A stretch of DNA of 64,000 nucleotides from Paracoccaceae bacterium (lineage in GTDB: Bacteria > Pseudomonadota > Alphaproteobacteria > Rhodobacterales > Rhodobacteraceae). The translations under genes were made by a program, and so were the position numbers. Numbering within the stretch: the stretch's first letter is position 1; every line of letters starts with the position of its first letter. Shown piece by piece: positions 54,221 through 63,924 of the stretch. A model generated the notes under the pieces. That model worked only from the letters and a program-made list of their open reading frames with translations, was not told where the DNA came from and searched no databases. The DNA lies in assembly GCA_026989055.1 (NCBI GenBank), contig JALSKC010000052.1, forward strand, positions 97,762 to 161,761, written 5' to 3'.

Positions 54221-54808
54221 TCAGCGCGCGGCGATGAAATCTCCGAACAGGTAGCCGGTGCCGAAACTGCTCACGGCACTGCCGGCCACGGGCCCCGTCA
54301 CCCCGCCGTGGGAGGGGCCGAGAAAATCGCCGTTGAGATCGGCGCTGATCGCGAAGCTGTCGCCGCCACCGCTCAGAGTGCCCCCCATGTTGGCGGAAAA
54401 GCTGTAGCTAACCGACGGATCGGCGGTACGGTCGATCACGCCGTTGCTGATGGAAAGGCTGCCGGAATAGGACGTGCCGCCCTGCCCGACAAAGCCCTGT
54501 GCCACCCCCGTCAGGCTGCTGCTCGCAAAGGCGACATCCAGGGTGAGCGCGCCGTGCACCGGCAGATCGCCCCCCGCGCTTTCCAGCCGCAGCGACATGA
54601 CGCCGGAATAGCGGGCGCTTCCGGCATGGGGAAGATCGGAAGGCAGCGTGGCGGCAACCCCGCCCCAGCGCGCCGCGAGGGCGGCTTTCTGCACCTGGTA
54701 GGCGGCGAAGGAGCCCGGCGGGGCCTCGCCAGACGACCCGTCGGGCGCAGCGGAACAGCCGGCCAGAACGACCAGGGCGGACAGCACCGCCGACCGCGGT
54801 GCCGCCAT
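54221..54808 (-). CDS. Lipoprotein resembling transferrin-binding-protein-like beta-barrel domain
   Basis: A 195-residue lipoprotein with lipobox LAGC (C18, in VVLAGCSAAP). The mature part is made of repeated short beta-strands rich in Gly and Ser: ARYSGVMSLRLE, GALTLDVAFASSSLTG, GTSYSGSLSISNGVID, DSFAISADLNGDFLGPSHGG and a C-terminal AGSAVSSFGTGYLFGDFIAAR. The alternation and the final GxxFGD pattern resemble the small surface beta-barrel of TbpB-like or Slam-dependent lipoproteins. No Slam or TonB receptor is nearby. The assignment is tentative. The start at 54808 is chosen to give a normal lipoprotein signal. Confidence 0.7.
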   Translation of the reverse strand: MAAPRSAVLSALVVLAGCSAAPDGSSGEAPPGSFAAYQVQKAALAARWGGVAATLPSDLPHAGSARYSGVMSLRLESAGGDLPVHGALTLDVAFASSSLTGVAQGFVGQGGTSYSGSLSISNGVIDRTADPSVSYSFSANMGGTLSGGGDSFAISADLNGDFLGPSHGGVTGPVAGSAVSSFGTGYLFGDFIAAR

Positions 54809-54916
54809 CACGGCGCGGCGCCAGCGCACCGGCCCGGATGGAACCGTCGCCCCCATCCGCCAAGCCAAGCACGAAGCCCTGAAGATCGGATTAAGCCGAC
54901 CGGCCCGGCCCGCAGC

Positions 54917-54935
54917 GCCTGCGCAAGCCGCAGGC
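54917..54935 (+). other. GC hairpin upstream of prfC
   Basis: GCCTGCG (54917-54923), loop CAAGC, CGCAGGC (54929-54935): a perfect 7-bp stem ending 12 bases before the predicted prfC -35. It is probably a terminator or protein site rather than part of the prfC mRNA. Confidence 0.4.
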
Positions 54936-54946
54936 GACAAGGCCGA

Positions 54947-54975
54947 TTGTGCCGGGCTTTCCTCTGCCCTATACC
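54947..54975 (+). promoter_or_regulatory. Promoter of prfC, placed for a leaderless transcript
   Basis: TTGTGC (54947-54952) and TATACC (54970-54975) are spaced by 17 bp. The start codon begins at 54982, only seven bases after the -10, where transcription itself should start. No Shine-Dalgarno is present. Confidence 0.45.
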
Positions 54976-54981
54976 CCGACC

Positions 54982-56588
<1,607 letters not shown>

Positions 56589-56589
<1 letters not shown>

Positions 56590-57101
56590 TGCACGAACAG
56601 CCGCCGCCGTGCACCGCCTGCCGCTATCACGGGGACCGGCCGTGCCGGCCCGATGGGTCGTTCGATGCGGATCTCGTTGCCGCGGCGCTGCTGGAGTGGC
56701 TGCATGCCGGCTGCCGGCAACCGCCGGACAGGGGCGTGCTCCGACGCAACCGATGGGCGCGAGACTGTCTGGACGAACTCGCCTTTCACGCCCCGGAAGA
56801 GGCCTTCCGGGTGGTGCTGCTGGCGATGATCGGGCTGCGAACCCCTGCCGAGGCGGCCGCTCTGGCCGGCGGCCCCCTGGAAGGGCTGATCGCAGGCCAC
56901 GGGGCGCGTTTCATCGAGCGGATCGAACGTCTGGCCGCCGATTCGCCACGGTTCCGCTTCCTGCTGCTCGGGGTCTGGCCACAGGGCAGGAAGGGCAGCC
57001 CCCTGTGGAAGCGGATAGAAGCCGCCCGCGCCGGCGCCGTCCCGGTGCCGCCCGAAGGGCCGCTGCCGGAAGTCGGCCTGCTCGGCGCCCTGCCCGGCTG
57101 A
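56589..57101 (+). CDS. DUF6869-like protein, function unknown
   Basis: A 170-residue protein. An N-terminal Cys pair (CTACRYHG) and another Cys (RPCRP) precede ALLEWLHAG, WARDCLDELAFHAPEEAFRVVLLAMIG and RFRFLLLGVWPQGRKGSPLWKRI. The ALLxWLxA ... W(A)xDxLxEL pattern with PExA resembles the DUF6869 family of small helical proteins. No function is known to me. It overlaps prfC by one base (TGATG) and is probably translated with it. Confidence 0.65.
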
Positions 57102-57241
57102 ACCGCGGCGGAGCGACAGCCGGCAGCGGGGCGCGCTGCGCCGAGGTCGGGAGCGTTGCAGGCGTTCCTGCCGTTGCAGGCGTTCCTGCCGGCCTCCCCT
57201 TCGCCCTCGGGCCGGCGCTCGGGGCCGATGCCGGCTGCGGC

Positions 57242-58351
57242 TCAACCCGTCAGCGCCTCCTCCAGGAGCGCGCGCACCGTTTCCGGCGCCACATCTCCGG
57301 CCACGAAGGCCTCCCCTATGCGGCGGGCCAGGACGTAGCGCATCCTGCCATCAAGCACCTTCTTGTCCTGCGCCATCAGCGCCAGAAGACCGTCGGCGTC
57401 GGGCAGCGGGCCGGGGATGTCGGAAATGTCGCTCTTCATCCCCATCGCGCGCAGATGCGCCCGCACCCGGCCCGGTTCCTCCTGCGGGCACAGCCCGAGG
57501 CGGGCCGACAGCGCGAAGGCGAGCGCACAGCCGATCGCCACCGCCTCTCCGTGCAGCAGGCGGCCGGAATATCCGGTGGCCGCCTCCAGCGCATGGCCGA
57601 AGGTATGGCCGAGGTTCAGCAGCGCCCGCTCGCCCTGCTCGGTCTCGTCGCGGGCCACGATCGCCGCCTTCATCGCCACGGAGCGCCGCACCGCTTCCCG
57701 GCGCAAGGCGCGCTCTCCGGCGGCCAGCGCCGGGCCGTTGGCCTCCAGCCAGCCGAAGAACGCCGCATCGCCGAGCAACCCGTATTTCACCACCTCGCCA
57801 TAGCCCGACAGGAAGTCGCGCCGCTCCAGCGTGTCCAGCACGTCGATGTCGGCCAGCACCAGCGCGGGCTGGTGGAAGGCCCCGATCAGGTTCTTGCCCG
57901 CGGGCGAATTTATTCCGGTCTTGCCGCCGACCGAGCTGTCCACCTGCGCCAGCAGGCTGGTGGGGATCTGCACGAAACGCACCCCGCGGCGCAGGATGGC
58001 GGCGGCAAAACCGGCCAGATCGCCGATCACCCCGCCGCCGAAGGCGATGATCATGTCGTTGCGCTCGACCTTCTGCTCCAGCAACCATTCCACGGACTGC
58101 TGCAGACGGGCCCAGCTCTTGGTGCTCTCTCCTGCGGGCAGCACCAGCGCCTGCATCGCCACCCCCGCCGCCTCCAGCCCCGCGCGCAGCGTTTCCAGAT
58201 GCAGCCCGGCAACTGTTTCCTCGGTGAGCACCGCGACCCGCGGCCGCGACAGGAGCGGCGCCGTTTCCGCGCCCGCGCGGGCCAGCAGCCCGCTGCCGAT
58301 GCGCACCTCGTAGCTGCGGCTGCCCAGTTCCACGGCGACGGTTTCGGTCAT
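57242..58351 (-). CDS. aroB: 3-dehydroquinate synthase
   Basis: A 369-residue enzyme, second step of the shikimate pathway. NAD-binding IAFGGGVIGDLAGFAAA, QIPTSLLAQVDSSVGGKTGIN and the zinc ligands in SGYGEVVKYGLL, LLNLGHTFGHALEAATG and LLHGEAVAIGCAL are intact. It begins MTETVAVELGSRSYEV. Its start overlaps the stop of aroK by ATGA, so the two shikimate genes are translationally coupled, as in many bacteria. Confidence 0.97.
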   Translation of the reverse strand: MTETVAVELGSRSYEVRIGSGLLARAGAETAPLLSRPRVAVLTEETVAGLHLETLRAGLEAAGVAMQALVLPAGESTKSWARLQQSVEWLLEQKVERNDMIIAFGGGVIGDLAGFAAAILRRGVRFVQIPTSLLAQVDSSVGGKTGINSPAGKNLIGAFHQPALVLADIDVLDTLERRDFLSGYGEVVKYGLLGDAAFFGWLEANGPALAAGERALRREAVRRSVAMKAAIVARDETEQGERALLNLGHTFGHALEAATGYSGRLLHGEAVAIGCALAFALSARLGLCPQEEPGRVRAHLRAMGMKSDISDIPGPLPDADGLLALMAQDKKVLDGRMRYVLARRIGEAFVAGDVAPETVRALLEEALTG

Positions 58352-58917
58352 TTCGTCCTCTCCAGAACATCCGGGCGCTTCAGGAGCGCCTCGATCACCC
58401 GCCCGGCCATGTCTTCGACGCAATGGCTGGCAAGCGCCTGCACGGTGATGTCGGCCATTGCATAGGCCGGTTCGCGCTCGGCGCACAGCGCACGCAGCGT
58501 CGCATGGGGATCGGCGGTGCGCAGCAGCGGCCGCGTATCCTTGTGGCGCACCCGCGACCAGAGCAGGTCCAGCTCGGCCTTCAGCCAGACCGACACCGCA
58601 CTTTCGGCGATGATGCGCCGGTTGTCTTCGCGCAGGAACGCCCCGCCGCCGGTTGCCAGCACCATCGGCGGGCTGGCCAGGAGCCGCTTCAGGATCTCGC
58701 TCTCGCGGGCACGGAAGAAGGCTTCGCCATCGCGTGCGAAGATGTCGGCGATCGGCATGTTGGCGGCGCGCACGATCTCGGCATCGCTGTCGCAGAACGG
58801 CGCGCCCAGCCGACGGGCGAGCGCCATGCCCACCGTCGTCTTGCCGGCCCCCATCATCCCCACCAGGACAACCGTCTTCTTCAGGCTGAAGGTCACGGGC
58901 AGCGCTCCGCCAGACAA
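58348..58917 (-). CDS. aroK: Shikimate kinase
   Basis: A 189-residue nucleoside-monophosphate-kinase-fold enzyme phosphorylating shikimate. The P-loop is GMMGAGKT (residues 20-27), the shikimate-binding D is in CDSDAEIV, and other marks are FARDGEAFFRARESE, LATGGGAFL and KDTRPLLRTADP. The N-terminus is about ten residues longer than in the shortest family members. It is divergent from the 45-residue gene, with a shared AT-rich TATATAAT spacer. Confidence 0.95.
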   Translation of the reverse strand: MSGGALPVTFSLKKTVVLVGMMGAGKTTVGMALARRLGAPFCDSDAEIVRAANMPIADIFARDGEAFFRARESEILKRLLASPPMVLATGGGAFLREDNRRIIAESAVSVWLKAELDLLWSRVRHKDTRPLLRTADPHATLRALCAEREPAYAMADITVQALASHCVEDMAGRVIEALLKRPDVLERTK

Positions 58918-58934
58918 TTCCCTTCCTCAATGGC

Positions 58935-58963
58935 GTGAAGTTTCGGAAAATGCCATATATAAT
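58935..58963 (+). promoter_or_regulatory. Promoter for the small membrane protein and xerD unit
   Basis: A perfect TATAAT at 58958-58963 lies 60 bases before the ATG at 59023, with GTGAAG (58935-58940) at 17 bp spacing. The surrounding TATATAAT is nearly symmetrical, so divergent use for aroK is also possible. Confidence 0.45.
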
Positions 58964-59022
58964 CGGCGCAAGGTTGTCGGCAGAGCGACCGGAAGCGCAA
59001 GTGGGGCCGGAAGGGCAAGGAA

Positions 59023-59160
59023 ATGAAGAAAGCCGTGTTCAGACTGGTGCTGTTCCTGGTTGTCGCCGGGGCGAGCGGCCTGATCGGATTCGCCTATCTC
59101 GGCGATCTGGAGCCCGAACAGAGGATCACGCGCCAGCCGGTGATGCTGGATGTGGACTGA
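59023..59160 (+). CDS. Small membrane protein of 45 residues
   Basis: A short gene found by translating from the ATG at 59023: MKKAVFRLVLFLVVAGASGL, then IGFAYLGDLEPEQRITRQPV and MLDVD, then TGA at 59158-59160. One membrane helix (about residues 5-26) is followed by a short acidic tail. It has a promoter with a perfect TATAAT, GGGCAAGGAA before the ATG, and its 3' end overlaps the start of the 530-residue protein by 11 bp in another frame. That arrangement argues that it is real. I do not recognise a family; it may assist the membrane or periplasmic protein downstream. Confidence 0.72.
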   Translation: MKKAVFRLVLFLVVAGASGLIGFAYLGDLEPEQRITRQPVMLDVD

Positions 59161-60742
59161 CCTCCGAGCCGCCCCGCCGCCCCGCCGCCGCCCGGCGGCC
59201 AGAAGGCCGCTCCTGCTGCTGGCCGGGCTGCTTGCCGGGGGGGCTCTCTTTCCGGACGACAGCGCGGGGCAGGCCCGCGTCCCCCTTTCGGCGATCGACT
59301 GGCTCTCCGACAGCCTGAGCACACCGATCGCCCCTCCCCGCGCCCCCTCCTCCGCCCCCCTGTCGCCGCAGAGCCGCCACGGCGGCGATGTCACGGTCAG
59401 CCCGCTGTCGGGAACCAGCGCCGATGCCGTCGGAATCCTGCCCGCCGCCGGGCTGCCCGCCGGGCTGTGGGGCAAGAGCCGCACCGAAGACCTGATCTTC
59501 TGGCTTTCCGCCGAACGGCCCGAGCTGCTGCCGGCGATGCGGGATCTGCTCTACACGCTGCTTCTGGCCGAACTCGAACCGCCATCGGATGCCGGCCCCG
59601 ACGCGCGGCTGCTGCTGGCCCGGATCGACCGGCTGCTGGCGCTCGGCGCCCTGCCCCAGGCGGGGGAGCTTCTGGAAAGTGCCGGCCAGGACAGCCCCTC
59701 GCTGTTTCGCCGCGCCTTCGACATCGCGCTGCTGCTGCGCCGCGAAGATGCCGCCTGCGCCCGGCTGCGCGCCCGCCCGGCGCTTTCGCCCACCTTTCCG
59801 GCGCGCATCTTCTGCCTGGCACGTGGCGGTGACTGGAACGCCGCGGCGCTGTCGCTCGAGGTCGGCAGCGCGCTGGGGCACATCCCTGTCGCCGAGCGGG
59901 AACTGCTGGCACGCTTTCTCGACCCGCTGCTGTTCGAGAACGCCCCGCGGCTGCCTCCTCCCGAGCGGATGAGTCCGCTCAAGTTCAGGCTGCTGGAAGC
60001 GATCGGGGAACCGCTGCCCACTGCCGGGCTGCCGGTGGCCTTCGCCTGGGCCGATCTGGACCATACCAGCGGCTGGAAGAACCAGATCGAGGCGGCCGAA
60101 CGGCTGGTCCGCAACGGGGCGCTGGACCCGAACCGTCTGCTCGGGCTCTATACCGAGCGCCGCCCGGCCGCATCCGGCGGCATCTGGGAACGGGTATCCC
60201 GCATCCAGGCGCTCGAAGGCGCGCTGGCCCGCTCCGATGCCCGCAGCGTTGGCGAAGCGCTCGCCCCGGCCTGGGAGGCGATGCGCGCGGCCGAGTTGGA
60301 GATCGCCTTCGCACAGCTGTTCGCCCACCGGCTGGCCCGGCTGGAACTGCCCGGTGCGGCGGCACGGCTGGCCTTCGAGATCGGTCTGCTGTCGGACCGC
60401 TACAAGGCGGTCGCCGCCGCACGCTCGCCCGAGGGAGAGCGCGCGGCGCTGTTGCGGGCGCTGGCCCTGGGCCGGCCCGGGCCGGTGCAGGCCGCCGAGC
60501 CCCTGGCCGCCGCACTCCAGGACGGCTTTCGCGCCGAAGGCATCCCGCTCCGGCTGCGCGCGCTCGCCGAGGGGGGGCGGCTTGGCGAGGCTATCCTGCG
60601 CGCGATCGAGCTGATGAACAGCGGCGCCCAGGGCGAGCTCGACGAGCTGAGCGACGCCATCGCCTTCTTCCGTGCCGTCGGGCTGGAAGACACCGCCCGA
60701 CGGGCGGCGCTGCAGATCCTGATCCTGGAGCGGCGCGGATGA
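59150..60742 (+). CDS. Exported helical-repeat-like protein, function unknown
   Basis: A 530-residue protein with an N-terminal signal peptide or anchor (about residues 19-40, RPLLLLAGLLAGGALF) and then a Pro/Ser-rich segment followed by about 420 residues of Leu/Ala-rich helices. Repeating helix pairs such as ARLLLARIDRLLALGALPQAGELLE and GGDWNAAALSLEVGSALGH (in parts) look like a divergent TPR/Sel1-type solenoid. I cannot name a family. It overlaps the small membrane gene by 11 bp and xerD by 4 bp (ATGA), so all three form a tight unit. It is probably periplasmic or membrane-tethered. Confidence 0.8.
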   Translation: MWTDLRAAPPPRRRPAARRPLLLLAGLLAGGALFPDDSAGQARVPLSAIDWLSDSLSTPIAPPRAPSSAPLSPQSRHGGDVTVSPLSGTSADAVGILPAAGLPAGLWGKSRTEDLIFWLSAERPELLPAMRDLLYTLLLAELEPPSDAGPDARLLLARIDRLLALGALPQAGELLESAGQDSPSLFRRAFDIALLLRREDAACARLRARPALSPTFPARIFCLARGGDWNAAALSLEVGSALGHIPVAERELLARFLDPLLFENAPRLPPPERMSPLKFRLLEAIGEPLPTAGLPVAFAWADLDHTSGWKNQIEAAERLVRNGALDPNRLLGLYTERRPAASGGIWERVSRIQALEGALARSDARSVGEALAPAWEAMRAAELEIAFAQLFAHRLARLELPGAAARLAFEIGLLSDRYKAVAAARSPEGERAALLRALALGRPGPVQAAEPLAAALQDGFRAEGIPLRLRALAEGGRLGEAILRAIELMNSGAQGELDELSDAIAFFRAVGLEDTARRAALQILILERRG

Positions 60743-61674
60743 CGGAGATGGAACGCCAGATCTCGGCCTTTCTCGAAGCCGCCGCCGCCGAGACCGGCGC
60801 GGCGCGCAACACGCTTCTGGCCTATGGCCGCGATCTGCGGGATCTTGCCGCCTGGCTTGCCGCGCGCGACAGCGACTTCCGGCGCTGCAACCGGGAAGAG
60901 ATCGAAGCCTATCTGCGCGAACAGGAACGGCGCGGCCTGTCGCGGGCGACCCGGGCGCGCCGGCTGTCGTCGATCCGCCAGCTGCTGCGCTTCGCCGTCG
61001 AGGAAGGCTGGCGCGACACCAACCCGGCCCTGCCGATCGCCGGCCCGCGCCGCGAACGCCGCCTGCCCGGCACGCTGTCGGAGCAGGAGGTGCGCGCGCT
61101 GCTGGAAGCCGCCCGGAACTTCGGTTCCAGCCGGCGCGCGCGGCTGCGCGACAGCTGCCTGCTGGAGCTGCTCTATGCCACCGGGCTGCGGGTGTCCGAG
61201 CTGGTCGGGCTGCCGGCGGCGGCCGCGCGCGGCGATCCGCGGCTGCTGCTGGTGCGTGGCAAGGGCGGGCGCGAGCGCCTGGTGCCGCTGAGCCAGCCGG
61301 CGCGCGCGGCGCTGGCCGCTTGGCTGGAACAGCGCGACGCCGACGAAAAGGCCTCCGCAAAAGGCGCGACGCAGGGCGGTTCCCCCTTCCTGTTCCCCTC
61401 GCGCGGGCGCAGCGGCCACATCACCCGGGGCTGGTTCCACGACCGGCTGCGCCGACTGGCCGCCCATGCCGGGCTTGCCGGGCGGAAGGTCACGCCGCAT
61501 GTGCTGCGCCATGCCTTCGCCACCCATCTTCTGGCCAACGGCGCCGACCTGCGGGCGATCCAGAGCATGCTGGGACATGCCGACATCTCGACCACCGAGA
61601 TCTATACCCATGTTCTGGAAGAGCGGCTGCGCCGGCTGGTGCTCGAACATCACCCGCTGGCGCGCGAGGGCTGA
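60739..61674 (+). CDS. xerD: Tyrosine recombinase XerD
   Basis: A 311-residue site-specific recombinase that resolves chromosome dimers with XerC at dif under FtsK. All catalytic residues are present: R151 (TGLRVSEL), H254 and R257 (HVLRHAFATH), H280 (LGHADIS) and the nucleophile Y289 (TTEIYTHV). The N-terminal SAM-like core-binding domain begins ISAFLEAAAAETGAARNTLLAY. An insertion of about 15 residues (DEKASAKGATQGG) lies in the catalytic domain. It overlaps the solenoid-like gene by ATGA. The lack of phage genes nearby and the conserved context favour XerD over a phage integrase. Confidence 0.93.
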   Translation: MTEMERQISAFLEAAAAETGAARNTLLAYGRDLRDLAAWLAARDSDFRRCNREEIEAYLREQERRGLSRATRARRLSSIRQLLRFAVEEGWRDTNPALPIAGPRRERRLPGTLSEQEVRALLEAARNFGSSRRARLRDSCLLELLYATGLRVSELVGLPAAAARGDPRLLLVRGKGGRERLVPLSQPARAALAAWLEQRDADEKASAKGATQGGSPFLFPSRGRSGHITRGWFHDRLRRLAAHAGLAGRKVTPHVLRHAFATHLLANGADLRAIQSMLGHADISTTEIYTHVLEERLRRLVLEHHPLAREG

Positions 61675-62525
61675 GCACGCCGCATCTGCGGCGGCAGGAT
61701 CTCCTCGCTCGGCCACCAGCCGCTCACGAGCGCCCGCTCGTAGCCCTGCACCAGCCCGGCCCGCTCCATGTCGGCTCTGGCCGCGGCGGCGTCGTAGCGC
61801 AGGCGCTCGAACACCGCCCCCGCCCCGGTCAGCCGCAGGTAGCGGGTTTCGGGGCGCCCGTCGTTGGGCGGCAGACCGATACTGCCTGCGTTGAGCCATT
61901 CCACCGCCCCGATCCGCCGCCTGAAGGCGATCCCGCAATGGCCGGCGATCACCCGCTCCAGCGGCCCGACCAGATCGACCAGGAGCGCGATTTCCTCGGC
62001 GAAGGCGGCCTCCGGCGAAACCGGCCAGAGAAAGCGGGCGATATCGCTCAGGCCGCCATGAATCACCGCATGGCGCCGCCCGAAGGCGGAAAACAGGATA
62101 ACGTCGGGCAGGGAGGCCATGAAGGCGCGCTGCGCGGCCGAAACCGTCCCGAGGGCATGGCGGTACCAGCCCTGCGAAAGTCTGTCGCAGCGGCTTCCGG
62201 GGGCGAAGCCGCAGCCGCAACCGGCGGCCCCGGCCGCCAGCTGGCGCTCGCAGTTGCCGGCGACGATCCGTGCCTCGCGCTGCCACAGCTGCAGGGTTTC
62301 GCCCGGCGCGGCGCAATAGGCGATGACATCGCCGGTGCAGATGCGCCGCTCGGGCGGGATGGCGCGCGCGCGGGCCTCGGCCAGCAATGCCCGGCTGGCC
62401 TGCAGATTGGAACAGGGCCCCCCGAACAGCAGCACCTCTCCTTCCAGCACGCCCAGGTCACGGATCCGGCGCCTTGCTTCCACCTGTGCCGCTGCTCCCT
62501 TGATTGCCGTGCCCTCTGCCCCCAT
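61650..62525 (-). CDS. Metallophosphoesterase family protein
   Basis: A 291-residue calcineurin-like phosphoesterase. Metal-site segments are GEVLLFGGPCSNLQA (equivalent to GDxH), CTGDVIAYCA, AGNCERQLA (GNHE-like, with Cys for His), HAVIHGGLSD and VIAGHCGIAFRRR. Changing the first GDxHG to GGPCSN removes an Asp and His of the usual set, so metal binding is probably altered. A CGCGFAPGSRCD stretch is Cys-rich. Substrates are unknown. Its 3' end overlaps the 3' end of xerD by 25 bp on the opposite strand. Confidence 0.78.
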   Translation of the reverse strand: MGAEGTAIKGAAAQVEARRRIRDLGVLEGEVLLFGGPCSNLQASRALLAEARARAIPPERRICTGDVIAYCAAPGETLQLWQREARIVAGNCERQLAAGAAGCGCGFAPGSRCDRLSQGWYRHALGTVSAAQRAFMASLPDVILFSAFGRRHAVIHGGLSDIARFLWPVSPEAAFAEEIALLVDLVGPLERVIAGHCGIAFRRRIGAVEWLNAGSIGLPPNDGRPETRYLRLTGAGAVFERLRYDAAAARADMERAGLVQGYERALVSGWWPSEEILPPQMRRAQPSRASG

Positions 62526-62556
62526 AACAGCGGCACATTCCCGGAAAGACAAGCTC

Positions 62557-63870
62557 ATGGATGCTGCCTCGCCCACTCTTGACCACGCCTTCTGGATCAC
62601 CCTGGCCGCAATCGGCGGGCTGCTGCTGCTGTCGGCGATGTTTTCCGGCTCGGAAACCGCGCTGACGGCCGCCTCGCGCGCCAAGCTGCGCGCCCTGGCC
62701 GACCGCGGCTCGAAAGCGGCCGAACGCGCGCTGCGCCTGACCGAGGACAGCGAACGGCTGATCGGCTCGGTGCTGCTGGGCAACAATCTGGTGAACATCC
62801 TGGCCACCTCGCTGGCCACGGCGCTGTTCACCCGGCTGTGGGGCGACAGCGGGGTGGCGCTGGCAACCCTGGCGATGACGGCGCTGGTGCTGATCTTCGC
62901 CGAGGTCCTGCCCAAGACCTATGCCATCACCAACCCGGAAACCGCAGCGATGCGCGCCTCGCCGCTGATGGCACCGGTCATACGGGCCTTCTCGCCGGTG
63001 GTGGCCGTGGTGCAGGCGCTGGTGCGGGCGATGCTGCGCCTGTTCGGCGTGCGCGCCGACCCGGAATGCAAGATCCTGGCGGTGCGCGAGGAAATCGCCG
63101 GCGCGATCGCCCTGGGCCACCACGAGGGCGCGGTGGAAAAGGAAGACCGGGACCGGCTGCTCGGCGCCCTCGATCTGGGCGAACGCACGGTCGAGGAGAT
63201 CATGCGCCACCGCTCGGAAATCGAGATGATCGACGCCACCCTGCCCCCCTCCCAGGTGCTGGAGCAGGCGTTGCAGTCGGCCCATACCCGGCTGCCTCTC
63301 TACCGCGACGAACCGGAAAACATCGTCGGCGTCCTCCATGCCCGCGACCTGCTGCGCGCGCTTTACGAGCGCATCCGCACGGTCCGCCCGGGCGAAGACC
63401 CCTTCGCCGCCTTTTCGGTGCTGGAAGTGGCGATGGAACCCTATTTCGTTCCGGAAACCACCCCGCTGGACGACCAGCTGCGCCAGTTCCTGCACCGCCA
63501 GGTGCATTTCGCGCTGGTGGTGGACGAATACGGCGTGCTCCAGGGGCTGATAACGCTCGAGGACATCATCGAGGAAATCGTCGGCGAGATCACCGACGAA
63601 TTCGACATCGACGACACCCCGGAACTGGAGCGCACCCCCGAAGGCGACTGGCTGGTTGACGGGGCGATGACGATCCGCGATTTCAACCGCACGACCGACT
63701 GCAGCCTGCCCGATGAGGAGGCCAATACACTGGCCGGGCTGGTGATCCACGAATCCCAGACGATCCCGGAACCCGGGCAGGTGTTTTCCTTCCACGGCTT
63801 TCGTTTCGAGATCGCCGAGCGGCAGGCGAACCGGATCACCCGGCTGAAGGTGCGCCCGCTGGAGCCCTAG
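62557..63870 (+). CDS. CNNM/CorC-type (HlyC) transporter with CBS domains
   Basis: A 437-residue membrane protein. A DUF21/CNNM transmembrane domain (about 10-150) has SAMFSGSETALTAASRAKL and VLIFAEVLPKTYAI, typical of the family. Two CBS domains follow (about 205-340), with SAHTRLPLYRDEPENIVGVLHARDLL and HFALVVDEYGVLQGLITLEDI (in parts), then a C-terminal CorC_HlyC domain (WLVDGAMTIRDFN, TLAGLVIHE). Such proteins are linked to Mg2+/Co2+ export or homeostasis; 'hemolysin' is an old misnomer. It begins at the ATG at 62557, divergent from the phosphoesterase gene by 31 bp. Confidence 0.92.
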   Translation: MDAASPTLDHAFWITLAAIGGLLLLSAMFSGSETALTAASRAKLRALADRGSKAAERALRLTEDSERLIGSVLLGNNLVNILATSLATALFTRLWGDSGVALATLAMTALVLIFAEVLPKTYAITNPETAAMRASPLMAPVIRAFSPVVAVVQALVRAMLRLFGVRADPECKILAVREEIAGAIALGHHEGAVEKEDRDRLLGALDLGERTVEEIMRHRSEIEMIDATLPPSQVLEQALQSAHTRLPLYRDEPENIVGVLHARDLLRALYERIRTVRPGEDPFAAFSVLEVAMEPYFVPETTPLDDQLRQFLHRQVHFALVVDEYGVLQGLITLEDIIEEIVGEITDEFDIDDTPELERTPEGDWLVDGAMTIRDFNRTTDCSLPDEEANTLAGLVIHESQTIPEPGQVFSFHGFRFEIAERQANRITRLKVRPLEP

Positions 63871-63924
63871 GGCGTAGAGCTGTGAATCGGAATGCGTTTC
63901 CAGGCATGAGACAGGGAGGGTTTC

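Noticed and set aside
59126..61360. A 744-codon minus-strand open frame opposite the solenoid-like gene and xerD
   Set aside because: Antisense to xerD, whose catalytic residues are all intact; composition is Arg/Ala/Pro-rich as expected for a shadow.
60739..61674. Tyrosine recombinase considered as a phage or island integrase
   Set aside because: It sits in a conserved housekeeping setting, overlaps its upstream gene, and no att site, tRNA target or phage gene is adjacent.
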